A stretch of DNA of 64,000 nt. Origin: Tolypeutes matacus. Lineage: Eukaryota > Chordata > Mammalia > Cingulata > Chlamyphoridae. Location: positions 32,778,395 through 32,842,394 of the forward strand of contig JAKSZT010053883.1 in NCBI GenBank assembly GCA_026826555.1, read 5' to 3'. Every line of letters starts with the position of its first letter. Position 1 is the first letter of the stretch. Shown in pieces: positions 10,182 to 20,664 of this stretch. The translations under genes and the position numbers were made by a program. The notes beneath the pieces were generated by a model. It ran no database searches, was not told the origin of the DNA, and saw only the letters and a list, made by a program, of their open reading frames with translations.

Positions 10182-11523
10182 GTAGGTGGGCATGCTCAAA
10201 GGATAATCAACAACTGATTGGATTCCTGGCCCTCAAACTTATTAAAGTGGGGTGTGGTGAGCAGTGATGATCTGGGTGCTTCTTCCCAAGCTTATCTTTA
10301 TTTTAAATATTGTGAGTTAGTGACTGCTAGGGCTTGGCAAATAGAATCTATTTCAGGTCTGCCCCTTGATACTTGAAACCAAGTCTTGCTGTTTCTGGGG
10401 AATTCTTGATTCCGGGTAACCAAGTGGCATAATTACTTGAGCCAACTGGTGGGGCTGTCTCTCGAGGTGCAATGCTAGGTAGTACTTACTCTCAGGCAGA
10501 TCTGTTTACCAGTTTCCCTACTACAAGAAGTTGTAGTGTAGCATAAATAATGATGGAGAGGCCTAGCTGAATCTCTGAAATGAGTGTGGAAGGTCTGAGG
10601 AATGTTGAAAGGGTAGGGGTGAGACAGCTATCTTCAGTGTACCTGCTGTACTCCCCTGAAGAGTATGTGTTCTTACTAGAGCTGATGCAATCCACACCTG
10701 TGCAGGAACTTCTAATGACAACGCTCATTGCATATTTGTGTAGATGGGGAGGGTTCCTCCTTTGTCTGTCTCAGTGTCCAGTATTAGAGGGGAGAGGCAT
10801 AGGATTATCTGGAGATTAGTTGGGTAGAGGACGGAGAGTGAGGGGTTAGGGCAGTTTGAAGATTCTAGGGTAGAAAAGGTTTGTTTTGTGATTGGACTTG
10901 TTAAGGGCTTTAACATGTTTTTGTTTGTGAGGTATATATTGAGGCAAACATGGTGATAGTGGTGGTGGTGAGTGTTGTGAATGTTTTTAAGGGTCAAGGA
11001 GCAAGTAAGAATTCAAGGCATTTGGACACTGAGAGGAGGAGGACAGCTTAGTAGGACTCTGGGTAGAAAAGATTCTGACGTGTTATGTGATTTTGAAGGA
11101 GATTGAAGTTAGAATTCACCAGTGGCTGAAAAACTTGTTGGCATGTCATCCTCTGCAGCAGAAGAAATAAAAACTTTAGGATCAAGACATAGAAGATCAA
11201 GTAGAGCAGATACTTTCTCACCTAGGCTGTGGGCAGCTGATACTAAACAGCTGACCTGATGTACACAGAGCAGGGATGTAACCTACCTACTTAGCACCAA
11301 CAGCATGAAACTGAGGAGAGACACAAATTTTAGGCTGATCTCTACTTAACATTTTCTCTTTGGGAAGAAATTTCCCCCATGGACAGGCTCATCTCTGTAC
11401 CCTCTATTGTTATGGAGTTTGTAGACTGCCAGCAATTGGAGAAAAAAGTAGCCATTGGAAAATATCTACTGTATGGTTGGACAAGACGCTCTTAGAACTT
11501 TTCCATAGGAAAATAGATATGTG
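10182..11523 (+). other. MACF1: MACF1 intron, repeat-poor first part
   Basis: This is the start of the 34-kb intron between the alternative first exon and the CH2 exon. I see no confident mobile element or exon here. The absence of recent insertions within 1.3 kb of the exon could reflect regulatory constraint, but that is inference. Confidence 0.5.
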
Positions 11524-11524
11524 T

Positions 11525-11771
11525 GGGGAGCGGATGTGGCTCAAGTGATTGAGTGCCTGCTTCCCACATGGGAGGTCCTGGGTTTGGTCCCCAGTGCCTC
11601 CTAAAAACAACAACAACAAAAAACAAGCAACAAGCAAAACAAATGAAAAACAAAAACAAAAAAACCAACTCAGGGGAGCCGACATGGCTCAGTAGTTGAG
11701 CACTGACTTCCTGCATACGAGGTCCAGGAGTTCAATCTCTGGCCTGGGTACCTTAAAAAAAAAAAAAAAAG
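11525..11771 (+). repeat. Dimeric DAS-type SINE (two tRNA heads)
   Basis: The first head starts GGGGAGCGGATGTGGCTCAA. A linker of CAAACAAA-type repeats follows, then a second head GGGAGCCGACATGGCTCAGT with a T-arm-like GTTCAATCTCTGG and a poly(A) tail. The same dimer occurs at 16852-17063, 19862-20076 and, reversed, at 43636-43851. Confidence 0.85.
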
Positions 11772-13104
11772 GTATCTTGTGTGTGTGTTGTAGTGGGAAG
11801 GACGATAGTGAGGCTACTGTATTTGGTTATCATAAGTTAAGATCAAAGTCAGCTTTTATCTTTGTATGGAATGGATGAGAAAATTTGGACTATAAATTTT
11901 AGAACTCCTGGTGGAAATCACTTCTAGATAAGGGTTGGTAAGTAACAATGACACGTTGGGAATGAAAAATTCCACATAACTCTGTAAGGAGTCTCAAAGA
12001 AAAGACCTTGGTGGGAGAAGGCTTTGGATCATGATCTGTTGTTTGATAATATTGACAATGGTGTGATTCTTTTGCTCTTAAGTATGTGAATCAAATTGGT
12101 ATGTGACATTTTCTGGACAGGCAGCCTCTGTATCTCATCCCTTCTACCCCTTCAGTGCAGACACAGCCCGTCTACTCAGTTATAGCCAAGGCTGTAAAAC
12201 CAAGTTGCCTGGGTGTTAAATGAGTTTCTGAGGCTCTGTGTCCATTGTGTGATGTAGAGGCCACAACTGACCACCCTATATGACAGGTAAGAAGTAACTT
12301 ATTAAAATACATGGGAAATCTCTTCAGATTGAAAGCCCTTGAGGCCAAGGGGTCTGGAACCCTCATCAGTCTCTAAAGAACTATCTTTAGGGAGCTGCTC
12401 TCCTTGCTAGCAGGCTATTCACAAAGCCTGGAGGGCAGAAAGAGTCAGAGAGACAGAAGCCAGCATTTTTTCTGACACTGCAGGCCTAGTGTAAAATGTG
12501 AGTTGAGAATCAAGGCATGAATTTCCTGTAGTGAGTGTGAGAACACTGGGAGAACACAAGGTCAGAAGCAGCTGCTGCTTATCACACACCATCTCCTTCC
12601 TAAAGCTTGCAGTTCAATAGAATTGATTGTTTTGTTTTGTTTTTTTTGGGGGGGTGGGGGGAGATTGTTTTGATTTGGTTCTAGTATGTCAGAGTAATAA
12701 CTCTCTTTGGAACATAACTCAAGAGTTCCAGATTGATGTCTGTCCTTGGCATAACTCAGGCCCACATTATCTCTACTGTAAGTCCAGCATGGGTTGATGA
12801 GAATGGCATATTTGGTGGGTCTAGCCAGCCATTATAGCTAGACAGAAACTTTGCAATAGATTTTGCTTCTTTTCAAGATAGAGAGAAACGGGATCTGATT
12901 CTAATTCTTGCTGAGTATGAGGTTTAGATAATAGAAGGTAAATTGACTGCTTTCCTGTTCATCTGGTATAGTTGATATTTTCCTTTCCAGGAAGTAGTTA
13001 ACACAAACAGGATGACAGGGACCAGCTGACAAAATATGGTATTTAGAATGATATGTAGACTAGGAAGGATGCTGGATGGAGTAGGTTAATAGAAATCATA
13101 CTCT
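11772..13104 (+). other. MACF1: MACF1 intron, mostly unique
   Basis: There is no exon or confident repeat. The segment 12277-12345 is duplicated at 13937-13966 plus 14940-14949 plus 15296-15328, where mobile elements later split it (see findings). A T/G-rich stretch lies at 12629-12663. Confidence 0.5.
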
Positions 13105-13352
13105 TTTTTTCACCCCCTCTCCCTGAGATGGCTCCCTCATCTGTCTGCTTGTTGTCTGCTCATCTTCTTTAGAAGGCACCAGGAACCCAACCCAGGACCT
13201 CTCATGTGGGAGGCGGGTGTCCAACATTTTGAGCCACATCCTGTTCATTGCGTCTGCTTGTTGCATCTGCTCGCCTTCTTTAGGAGGCATCAGGAACCGA
13301 ACCCAGGACCTCCCATATGGGAGGCAGGTGCCCAACTGCTTGAGCACATCTG
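13105..13352 (-). repeat. Dimeric DAS-type SINE, minus strand
   Basis: Two reversed heads, AGGCACCAGGAACCCAACCC and GGAGGCATCAGGAACCGAAC, are each followed by a CTCATGTGGGAGG or CCCATATGGGAGG box. The separator is CTGCTTGTTGCATCTGCTCG. Confidence 0.75.
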
Positions 13353-13364
13353 CTCCCTGTACTC

Positions 13365-13553
13365 TTTTTTTTTTTTTTTTTTTTAAAGATTTTATTTATC
13401 TATTCATTCATCCCCCCCTGCTGCCTGCGCTCGCTGGGTCAGCCAACCGTGCCGCGCGGGCAGGCCCGCCCCCACCAGGAGGCCCCGGGAACCGAACCTG
13501 GGGCCTCCCATATGGCAAACGGGAGCCCCACTGATTGAGCCACAGCCGCTTCC
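13365..13553 (-). repeat. DAS-type SINE, 190-bp class, minus strand
   Basis: A T run is followed by AAGATTTTATTTATCTATTC, CCCCCCTGCTGCCTGCGCTC, AGGAGGCCCCGGGAACCGAA and CTGATTGAGCCACAGCCGC. It is GC-rich and little diverged. Confidence 0.9.
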
Positions 13554-13567
13554 CTCTTTTTTTTTTT

Positions 13568-13936
13568 TTTTGACATTTTTCCTACTGATTTTTTTTTACT
13601 ATTTTTACATTTTTTTCATTAGAGAAGTTGTAGGTTTATGGATAAATCATGTAAGAAATACAGTGTTCCCATATAATTCCCCCTTTATTAGCACTTTGCA
13701 TTAGTATGGTACCCTTGTTACAAGTGATGAAAGAATATTATAATTGTACTATTAACTGTAGTCCATAGTTTACATTAAGGTTTCCCCATTTACCACCCTG
13801 TTATTAACACCTTGCATTAGTATGGCACATATGTTATAATTCATGAAAGAACATTTTTATAATTGTACTATTAATTATAGTCTATTGTTTACAATAATCT
13901 GTTGTTTACTATGTTGTATAGTCCTGTTTTATCTTT
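13568..13936 (-). mobile_element. L1 3' fragment, minus strand (left part)
   Basis: It contains CATATAATTCCCCCTTTATT and CACCTTGCATTAGTATGGCA, typical of an old L1 3' untranslated region in reverse. It continues at 15329-15668 and 16261-16332 on the far side of a patch duplication, a composite retroposon, two SINEs and a solo LTR. Confidence 0.6.
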
Positions 13937-13966
13937 TATATGACAGGTAAGAAGTAGCTTATTAAA

Positions 13967-14924
13967 TACGAATATTCTCGCTGTCCTGATTTTGTGATAA
14001 TCAGGGTAGGCTAAACGTCCGCTATATTATAAACCATGCATGTGTCCCTAGACCTAGTTTTTCTCCCTAGGTCTGGTTTTAGAATGCTGGTGATAAACTA
14101 AGCCTGATTTATTATACAACCATCCTGTATGGGAAAAGACTGTAACTTTGAATATCTTTGGTCAACCTTAAGAGATACAGCAGGGGGACAGATGTGGCTC
14201 GGGTGGTTGGGCGTCCGTCTCCCATATAGAAGGACTTGGGTTCGACCCCTGGAACCTCTGGTAAAAATTAAAAAAAAGAAAAATAGAGAAGTTGCATGGG
14301 CTACCAGACCCTGTGTACGGGTGTGCCGCCAGGCCCCGCGAGTGGGTAAATCACCAGGCCCCATCTGCGGGTGAGCCGCCAGGCCCCGCAAACCATGCAG
14401 CAAGATGATGATGTAACAGGAGAGTAACACAAGGGGGAGCCAAGATGAGATGCACCGAAAAACCAGGAACTAAAGTGGCGTAGGCGGTGGTAGGACGCCT
14501 CTCTCCCACATCGGAGGTTCCAAGGATCAAATCCCAGTGGAGATGGGGAGAAGGATGAGAAGAGAGGGCAGGAAACAGACACAGAGAGTTGCCCAACAAA
14601 TGGACACAGAAACAGCAAAAATGGGGGGGGGGGGATAAAATGGATAAAAGTAAATAAATAAATAAATAAATCCTTAAAAAATGTATAAGAAAGGAAGATT
14701 CGAATTATAGTTAGTAGTAATATTTTGACAGTGCTCTTTCATGATTTGTTAACAAAATGTTTCACAACAATGCAGGGTGTTTGGGGGTTGGGGAGATGTG
14801 TGAGAGCCCTGTATGATGTTATGCATGTTTGTTTTGTAAGTTCATGATGTTTACTGAACACTTATAGTTTATGTATGTTCATGTATGAATGATATACTTC
14901 AATAAATTGTTAAAAAAAAAAAAA
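13967..14924 (+). mobile_element. Composite retroposon copy A (head + SINE + L1-like tail)
   Basis: A 958-bp unit flanked by the perfect 15-bp TSD AAGTAGCTTATTAAA (13952-13966 and 14925-14939). The head (13967-14182) starts TACGAATATTCTC and carries a hairpin with stem AGACCTAG/CTAGGTCT. A long DAS-type SINE occupies 14183-14679. The tail (14680-14910) resembles an L1 3' end, sharing TTTGTTTTGTAAGTTCA with the L1 at 22200, and ends in AATAAA plus poly(A). Copies B and C have the same order and 5' boundary. There is no long ORF, so it is non-autonomous and presumably moved by L1 enzymes. Confidence 0.8.
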
Positions 14925-14945
14925 AAGTAGCTTATTAAAATAAAT

Positions 14946-15168
14946 GGGGGGAAGCGGATGTGGCTCCTGTTTACCATGTGGGAGGCCCCAGTTTGATTCC
15001 TGGTGAAGGCAAGCTGACCCGCGTGGCGTGGTGCAGCAAGGTGCCGCAACAAAGAGAGACAAGCAGACACAAAAAACCACAGTAAATGGACACAGCAAGC
15101 ATAAGCAACAAGGGGGGGCGGGGATAAATAAATAAATAAATAAATAATAAATCTTAAAAAAAAAAAAA
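14946..15168 (+). repeat. DAS-type SINE, 190-220-bp class
   Basis: It has the head GGGAAGCGGATGTGGCTCCT, GGTGAAGGCAAGCTGACCC, AGACAAGCAGACACA, an (AATA)n tract and poly(A). It is inserted directly beside the 3' TSD of composite copy A. Confidence 0.85.
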
Positions 15169-15179
15169 ATTTTTAAATG

Positions 15180-15295
15180 GGAGGGGAACCAATGTTGCTC
15201 AGTGGTTGAGTGCCTGCCTCCTGCATATGAGGTCCCAGGTTCAATCCCTGGTCCCGGTAACTCAAACAAACACAAATACACACACACACATACAG
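15180..15295 (+). repeat. Short tRNA-head DAS-type SINE with CA-rich tail
   Basis: It has the head GGGAACCAATGTTGCTCAGT, the box TGCATATGAGGTCCCAGG and a T-arm-like GTTCAATCCCTGG. The tail of CAAACAAACACA has become a (CA)n microsatellite. Confidence 0.75.
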
Positions 15296-15328
15296 AGGAA
15301 ATGCCTTCAGATTGAAAGTCCTTGAGGC

Positions 15329-15668
15329 TTTTTATTCTAGTAACATATATGACCTAAAATTTCCCCTTTCAACCACATTCATATATATAATTCAGTGCTG
15401 TTAATTATCCTCACAATGCCATGCTACCACCACCACCATCCATGTCCAAAACTTTAAAATCAACCCAAATAGAAATTCTGTGCAAACTAAGCATTAACTT
15501 CCCATTCCTGTACAAATTAAGCATTAACTCCCCATTCCCTAGCCCCAATCCAGTCCCTGGTAATCTATATTCTAGATCCTAACTCTATGAGCTTGCTTAT
15601 TCTAATTATTTCATATCTGTGAGATCATACAATATTTGTCTTTTGTGTCTGGCTCATCTCAACATAAT
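15329..15668 (-). mobile_element. L1 3' fragment, minus strand (middle part)
   Basis: It continues the fragment at 13568-13936, with AATTCAGTGCTGTTAATTAT and TTTTGTGTCTGGCTCATCTC. It is interrupted at 15674 by a solo LTR and resumes at 16261. Confidence 0.65.
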
Positions 15669-15673
15669 GTCTT

Positions 15674-16260
15674 TGTGGCAGTTTGAGATTATTTATAAAT
15701 CCCTAAAAGAGAAAGATTATGTTGTAACTGGTCTATTCTTCTGAGTGTGATACCCTTTGGTTGTATTAGATTCAGCTGAGATGTCCTTGATTAAATTGCC
15801 TCTTAAGATTAGGGCTTTGATTCGACCACTTCAATAGGGCATGACTCAGGTTGAGTCCTCGCCCCCTTGGTGGGCTGATATAAATGGACACTCAAGAAGA
15901 CACAAGAAGAGAGAGAGAGCTCTGTCATGTTTGATCCTGGAGCCTCAGGAAGAGATGAACCATTTGCCTGATAGTTTGCTAGTTTGCAGCTGAAGAGAAC
16001 ACAGCACCTGAGCAACTGGGAAGGTCCTGAAAGAAATGAGCACTGTGCCAGAGACTGATAAAGGAAGCTCTGAGAGACCAGGCAGAGATCAGCAACCATC
16101 TTATTTCAACACGTGGCAACTGACTTTGGTGAGAAAGCAACCTTGAGTTGGACTCTTTAGGGCCTTGTAACTGTAAGCTTTTACCTCAAATAAATACCAT
16201 TTATAAAAGCCAACAGATTTCTGGTACTTTGCATTGGTAGCCCTTTGGCAGACTAATACA
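15674..16260 (+). mobile_element. MaLR-like solo LTR with perfect 5-bp TSD
   Basis: The 587-bp element begins TGTGGCAG, ends ACTAATACA, and is flanked by GTCTT on both sides (15669-15673 and 16261-16265). It shares ATAAATACC, TTTATAAA, the CACGTGGCAA box and the TTTGGC(A/T)GACTAATACA terminus with the LTRs at 27854-28558 and 30179-30685. It has no internal region, so recombination between two LTRs left a solo copy. It is inserted in an L1 fragment. Confidence 0.9.
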
Positions 16261-16332
16261 GTCTTCAAGGTTCATCCATGTTTTCACATGAACAAGAACT
16301 TCATTCCTTTTTAATGCTGCATAATATTCTAT

Positions 16333-17730
16333 TGCATGTGAGAGACCAGAAGTAGTAGACCCTTACCTCTACAGCCAACTGGTTTTTGACAAGCCTACCA
16401 AGACCATTTACTGGGACAAAATCTTGAACAAATGGTCCTGGGAGAACTGGATATCCATAACCAAAAGAATGAAGGTGGACCCCTATCTCACTCCCTATAC
16501 AAGAATCAACTCAAAATGGATCAAAGACCTAAATTTAAAATCCAGGACCATAAATATCCTAGAAGAAACATCTTCAAGATCTTGTGGTAGGTGAGAGTCT
16601 CTTAAACCATACACCCAAAGCTTGAGCAATGAAAGAAAAATGAGATAAATGGGACCTCCTCAAAATTAAACACTTTTGTACCTCAAAAGAATTTGTCAAA
16701 GGGGTGAAAAGACGGACGACTCAATGGGAGAAGATATTTGAAAATCACATATCTGATAAGGATTTGATATCCATGATATATAAAGAGATCCTGCAATTAA
16801 ATAATAAAAAGACAGGGGAGGAAAAAAAAAAAAAAAAAAAAGACAGGGGAGCTTATGGCTCAAGCAATTGAGTGCCTGCTTCCCACATGGGAGGTTCCAG
16901 GTTCGGTCCTCCTAAAAACAGAAAAACAACAAGCAAACAAATGAAAAAAAGCAACTCAGGGGGGCCAGTGTGGTTCAGTGGTTGAGTACTGGCTTCCCAC
17001 ATATGAAGTCTTGGGTTCAATCCCAGGTCCCAGTACCTAAAAAAAAAAAAAAAAAAAAAAAAAAATAACCTAATTTTAAAAATGGGCAAAAGACTTGAAT
17101 AGAAATTTGTCCAAAGAAGAAATACAAATGGTAAAAACAAACAAACAATAAAACACATGAAAAAATGTTCAACACCACTAGTAATTAGGGAAATGCATGA
17201 TATATCATTTCACACATATTAGAATGGCCACTCTAATATTAAAAATACAGAAAACTATAAGTGTTGGAGAGGATGTGGAGAGATAAGAATGCTTATTCAC
17301 TGTTGATGGGAATGTAGAAAGGTACAGCCACTGTGGAAGACTGTTTGGCAGTTCTTAAGAAAGTTAAATATGAATTTGCCCCATGACTTGGCAATACCAC
17401 TGCTAGGTGTGTATATGTATGCATATATATATATATATATAGGTAAATACCCAGAAGAACTGAGGGCAGAGACACAAGCAGATACCTACACAGTGATGTT
17501 CATAGTGGCGTTATTCACGGTTGCCTCAAAGATGGAAACAACCCAGGTGTCTATCAATGAATGAATAAAAAATTGTAGGTATATAATGTGATGAAGTAAT
17601 ATTCAGCTGTAAGAAAAAATGAAGTCGTGAAGCATATGACATGGATGAACCTGGAGGACATTATGTTGAGTGAAGCAAGCCAGACACAAAAAGACAAATA
17701 TTGTATGATTGTGCTATTATGAACTAGCTA
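16333..17730 (+). mobile_element. L1 3' part, plus strand (end of ORF2 and 3' region)
   Basis: It starts within the ORF2 C-terminal coding area (TGGACCCCTATCTCACTCC, AATGGATCAAAGACCTAAAT) and runs into the 3' region (GATGTTCATAGTGGCGTTAT, GACATTATGTTGAGTGAA). The frame is broken by several stops. It is 5' truncated and carries the dimeric SINE at 16852-17063. Confidence 0.85.
16852..17063 (+). repeat. Dimeric DAS-type SINE
   Basis: Two tRNA-like heads (CTTATGGCTCAAGCAATTG and GGCCAGTGTGGTTCAGTGG) are separated by an AACAACAAGCAAACAAATG linker and followed by poly(A). The flanking AAAGACAGGGG on the left recurs beyond an A run just before the element. Confidence 0.8.
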
Positions 17731-17734
17731 TTGA

Positions 17735-17952
17735 GCTCATCCATTGAGTTTTTTTCTTTAGGTTGTTATATTTTTCAGCTGCAAAATTTCCATTTGGTTC
17801 TTTTTATCTTATACTTTTCTGAAGCTTTTTATTTTTTTTTTTTTAATTTATTTCAAGTGTCTGTAATTGCTTGTTGAAGCATTTTTACAATAGCTACTTT
17901 AAAATCTTTGTCAGATAATTAAAACAGCTGTTATTTTAATACTGGCCACTAA
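17735..17952 (-). mobile_element. L1 5' region fragment, minus strand (left part)
   Basis: It reads TTTCCATTTGGTTCTTTTTA and TTAAAATCTTTGTCAGATAA, known from the 5' part of old L1s in reverse. It continues at about 18990-19660 after composite copy B and a SINE. Confidence 0.6.
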
Positions 17953-17961
17953 GATTGTCTT

Positions 17962-18874
17962 TATTTTATTTATTTTTTAAACAGTTTATTAAAGTATATC
18001 ATTTCATACATGAACATACATAATCTATTAAGTATTCAGTAAACGTCATGAACTTACAAAACAAACATACATAACATCATACAGAGCTTCTACACATCTC
18101 CCCGCCCCCAAACACCCAGCACTGTTGTGAAACATTTGTTAACAAATCATGAAAGAGCATCGTCAAAATATTACTACTAACTATAGTCTGAATCTTTCTC
18201 CCCTATACATTTTTTTAAGAATTTATTTACTTACTTTTATCCATTTTTACCCACCCCCACCCCCCGTTTTTGCTGTTTCTGTGTCCAGTCACTGGGCAAC
18301 TCTCTGTGTCTGTTTCCTGCCCTCTCTTTTCATCCTTCTCCTCCTGTCTTCACTGGAATTTGATCCTCAGAATCTCCAATGTGGGAGAGAGGCGTACTAC
18401 CACCTGTGCCACCTTAGTTCCTGGTTTTTCGGTGCGTCTCATCTTGGCTTTCCCTTGTGTCACTCTCCTGTTTTGTCATCATCTTGCGTGGCTAGCGGGG
18501 CCTGATGGCACACCCACACATGGTGCCTGGTGGCCCATGCACCTACTATATTTTTCCTTTTTAAATTTTTACCAGGAAGTCCCGGGAATCAAACCCACAT
18601 CCCTCCATATGGGAGACAGATGCCCAACCACCCAAGCCACATCCGTCCCCCTGCTATATCTCTTAAGGTTGACCAAAAATACCCAAAGTTACAAGTATTT
18701 TCCCATACAGGATGGTCATATAATAAATCAGGCTTAGTTTATCACCAGCATTCTAAAAACCAGACCTAGGGAGAAAAACTAGGTCTAGGGACACATGCAT
18801 GGTTTATAATATAGTGGACGTTTAGCCTACCCTGATTATCACAAAATCAGTTCAGTGAGAATATTCACAATATC
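17962..18874 (-). mobile_element. Composite retroposon copy B, minus strand
   Basis: It has the same three-part structure as copy A: tail at 17962-18202, long SINE at 18203-18657, head at 18658-18874. The 913-bp unit is flanked by GATTGTCTT (17953-17961 and 18875-18883). The head hairpin AGACCTAG/CTAGGTCT is intact. The SINE sits at the same internal junction as in copy A, so the three parts were mobilised as one unit. Confidence 0.8.
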
Positions 18875-18886
18875 GATTGTCTTTTT

Positions 18887-18981
18887 TTTTTTTTTTTTAA
18901 CCGGGAGGTCCCGGGTATTGAACCCGGGTCCCTCCATATGGGAGACGGACGCCCAACCATTTGAGCCACATCCGTCCCCCT
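18887..18981 (-). repeat. Short tRNA-head DAS-type SINE, minus strand
   Basis: A T run is followed by ACCGGGAGGTCCCGGGTATT, CCTCCATATGGGAGACGG and TTGAGCCACATCCGTCCCC. It is inserted inside the right TSD of composite copy B, re-using ATTGTCTTTT as its own target (18876 onward and 18984 onward). Confidence 0.85.
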
Positions 18982-18984
18982 CAA

Positions 18985-19660
18985 TTGTCTTTTTTAAAAG
19001 AATTTCAGCTTGAAATCTTCCTGTTTCTTGATATGACAAGTCATTTTCAATTGGAATCTGGACATTATTTTGAGAGACTCTGGATCTTATGTAAACCTTT
19101 TGTTTTAGTTGGCCTCCTCTGATACTGCCAGTTGGGAGTAGAAGTCCAGGCCTCCAACACCTGAGGTAGGGGCCTCCTTAGTGAGGGTGGGAGTTCCAGC
19201 TCCCCACTAAGCCTGCACTGATATTGACCTGGCTGGGAGGAGTAGGAGCGCCTTATTTCTGTTCCGCATTTGGCCTGCATTGATACCACAGGGGAAATGG
19301 GGGTGTGTTGGTTATTGCTGGATGATGGTATAAGTTCTTTCTAACTCTCCACTAGGCTCCCTGACATCATCCCAGCAAAGGGAAGAGGAGTGTCTTGGTA
19401 CTGCCAGATGGGGGTGGAAGTTTAGGCTTCCCATGTACTCTCCATCGTCAGTGAGGGGATGAGATGCTTTATTTCTGCCTGGTGGGGATGAAGGTCCCAG
19501 TTCTCTACATGGGTTTCTCTTATACTGCCATGTTGTGGGGAGGCTGGGCATGGGTGGCCCATTATAATTTGGCAAGGATGGAAGTCTAGCCTCTCCACTT
19601 GGCCTTTGTTGATGTGGGTGGGCTGCAAGTTTATTCTGTGATGTTTGGATGGAGTAGAGC
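18985..19660 (-). mobile_element. L1 5' region fragment, minus strand (right part)
   Basis: GC-richer sequence with repeated TGCCAGTTGGGAGTAGAAGT-like and GGGAGG-like phrases, typical of an L1 5' untranslated region in reverse. The open frames here have no recognisable domain. Confidence 0.5.
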
Positions 19661-19671
19661 AGTCTAAAAAT

Positions 19672-19861
19672 CAGTGGGGCTCCCGTTTACCATATGGGAG
19701 GCCCCGGGTTTGGTTCCCGGGGCCTCCTGGTGAAGGCAGGCCCGCCCGCATGGCGTGGTTGGCTGACCCAGCGAGCACAGGCAGCAAGGGGGGGATAAAT
19801 GAATAAATAAATAAAATCTTTAAAAAAAAAAAAAAATAAAAATAAATAAATAAATAAATAA
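19672..19861 (+). repeat. DAS-type SINE, 190-bp class
   Basis: It starts at AATCAGTGGGGCTCCCGTTT and so lacks about 20 bases of the head. It then has GAGGCCCCGGGTTTGGTTCC, GAAGGCAGGCCCGCCCGCA, AGCAAGGGGGGGATAAATG and a long (AATA)n tail. Confidence 0.9.
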
Positions 19862-20076
19862 ATTGACAGGAGTGGATGTAGCTCAAGTGGTTGAGCGCCT
19901 GCTTTCCACATACAAGGTCCCATGTTTGATCCCTGGTACATCCTTTAAAAAACCAACAAAACAAGCAACAAACAAAAAAAAACAACAACCACTGAGCTGC
20001 ACCGGCTCTCTGCATATGAGGTCCCGGGTTCAACCCCCTGCCCTGGTACCTCAAAAAAAAAAAAAAAAAAAAAAAA
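19862..20076 (+). repeat. Dimeric DAS-type SINE
   Basis: The first head is GGAGTGGATGTAGCTCAAGT. An AAACAAGCAACAAACAAA linker follows, then a second, 5'-shortened head with GCATATGAGGTCCCGGGTTC and poly(A). It was inserted in the tail of the preceding SINE. Confidence 0.8.
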
Positions 20077-20664
20077 AACTTGGCCACTGTAGCTATGTAA
20101 TATGATTTAAAGTCTGGAAGAAAGAGTCCTTCAACTTTGTTCTTCCTTTTTAAGATGATTCTGGCTATTTGGGGCCCCTTACCCTTCCAAATAAATTTGA
20201 TAATTGTGTTTTACTTTTCTTTAAGAAATGTTTGTGGAGTTTTTATCAGGATTGCATTGAATCTGTATATCAATTTGGGTAGAATTGACATCTTAATGAT
20301 ATTTAGTCTTCCAATCCATGAGTATGGAATGTTCTCCCATTTATTTAGGTCTTTTTAAAATTTCTTTTAGCAATGCATTGTAGTTTTCTGAATATAAGTG
20401 CTTTACATCCTTGGTTAAGTTTATTCCTAACTATTTGATTCTTTTAGTAACTATTATAAATAGAATTTTTTTCCCTGACTTCCTCCTCAGATTGCACATT
20501 ACTAGTGTATAGAAACGCTGCTGATTTTTTTTTTTTTACTGATTTTTGTATATTAATCTTGTATCTTGCCACTAATAAGCTAATAAATTGTTTATTAGCT
20601 CTAACAGCTTTGGTGTAGTTTTTTTGGGACTTTCTAGGTATAGGATCATATCAGTATATCAGTA
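20077..20664 (-). mobile_element. L1 ORF2 region fragment, minus strand
   Basis: It reads GTTTGTGGAGTTTTTATCAG, GAATCTGTATATCAATTTGG and TTTATTCCTAACTATTTGAT, the reverse of the L1 reverse-transcriptase region. It is degraded by stops. Confidence 0.8.
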
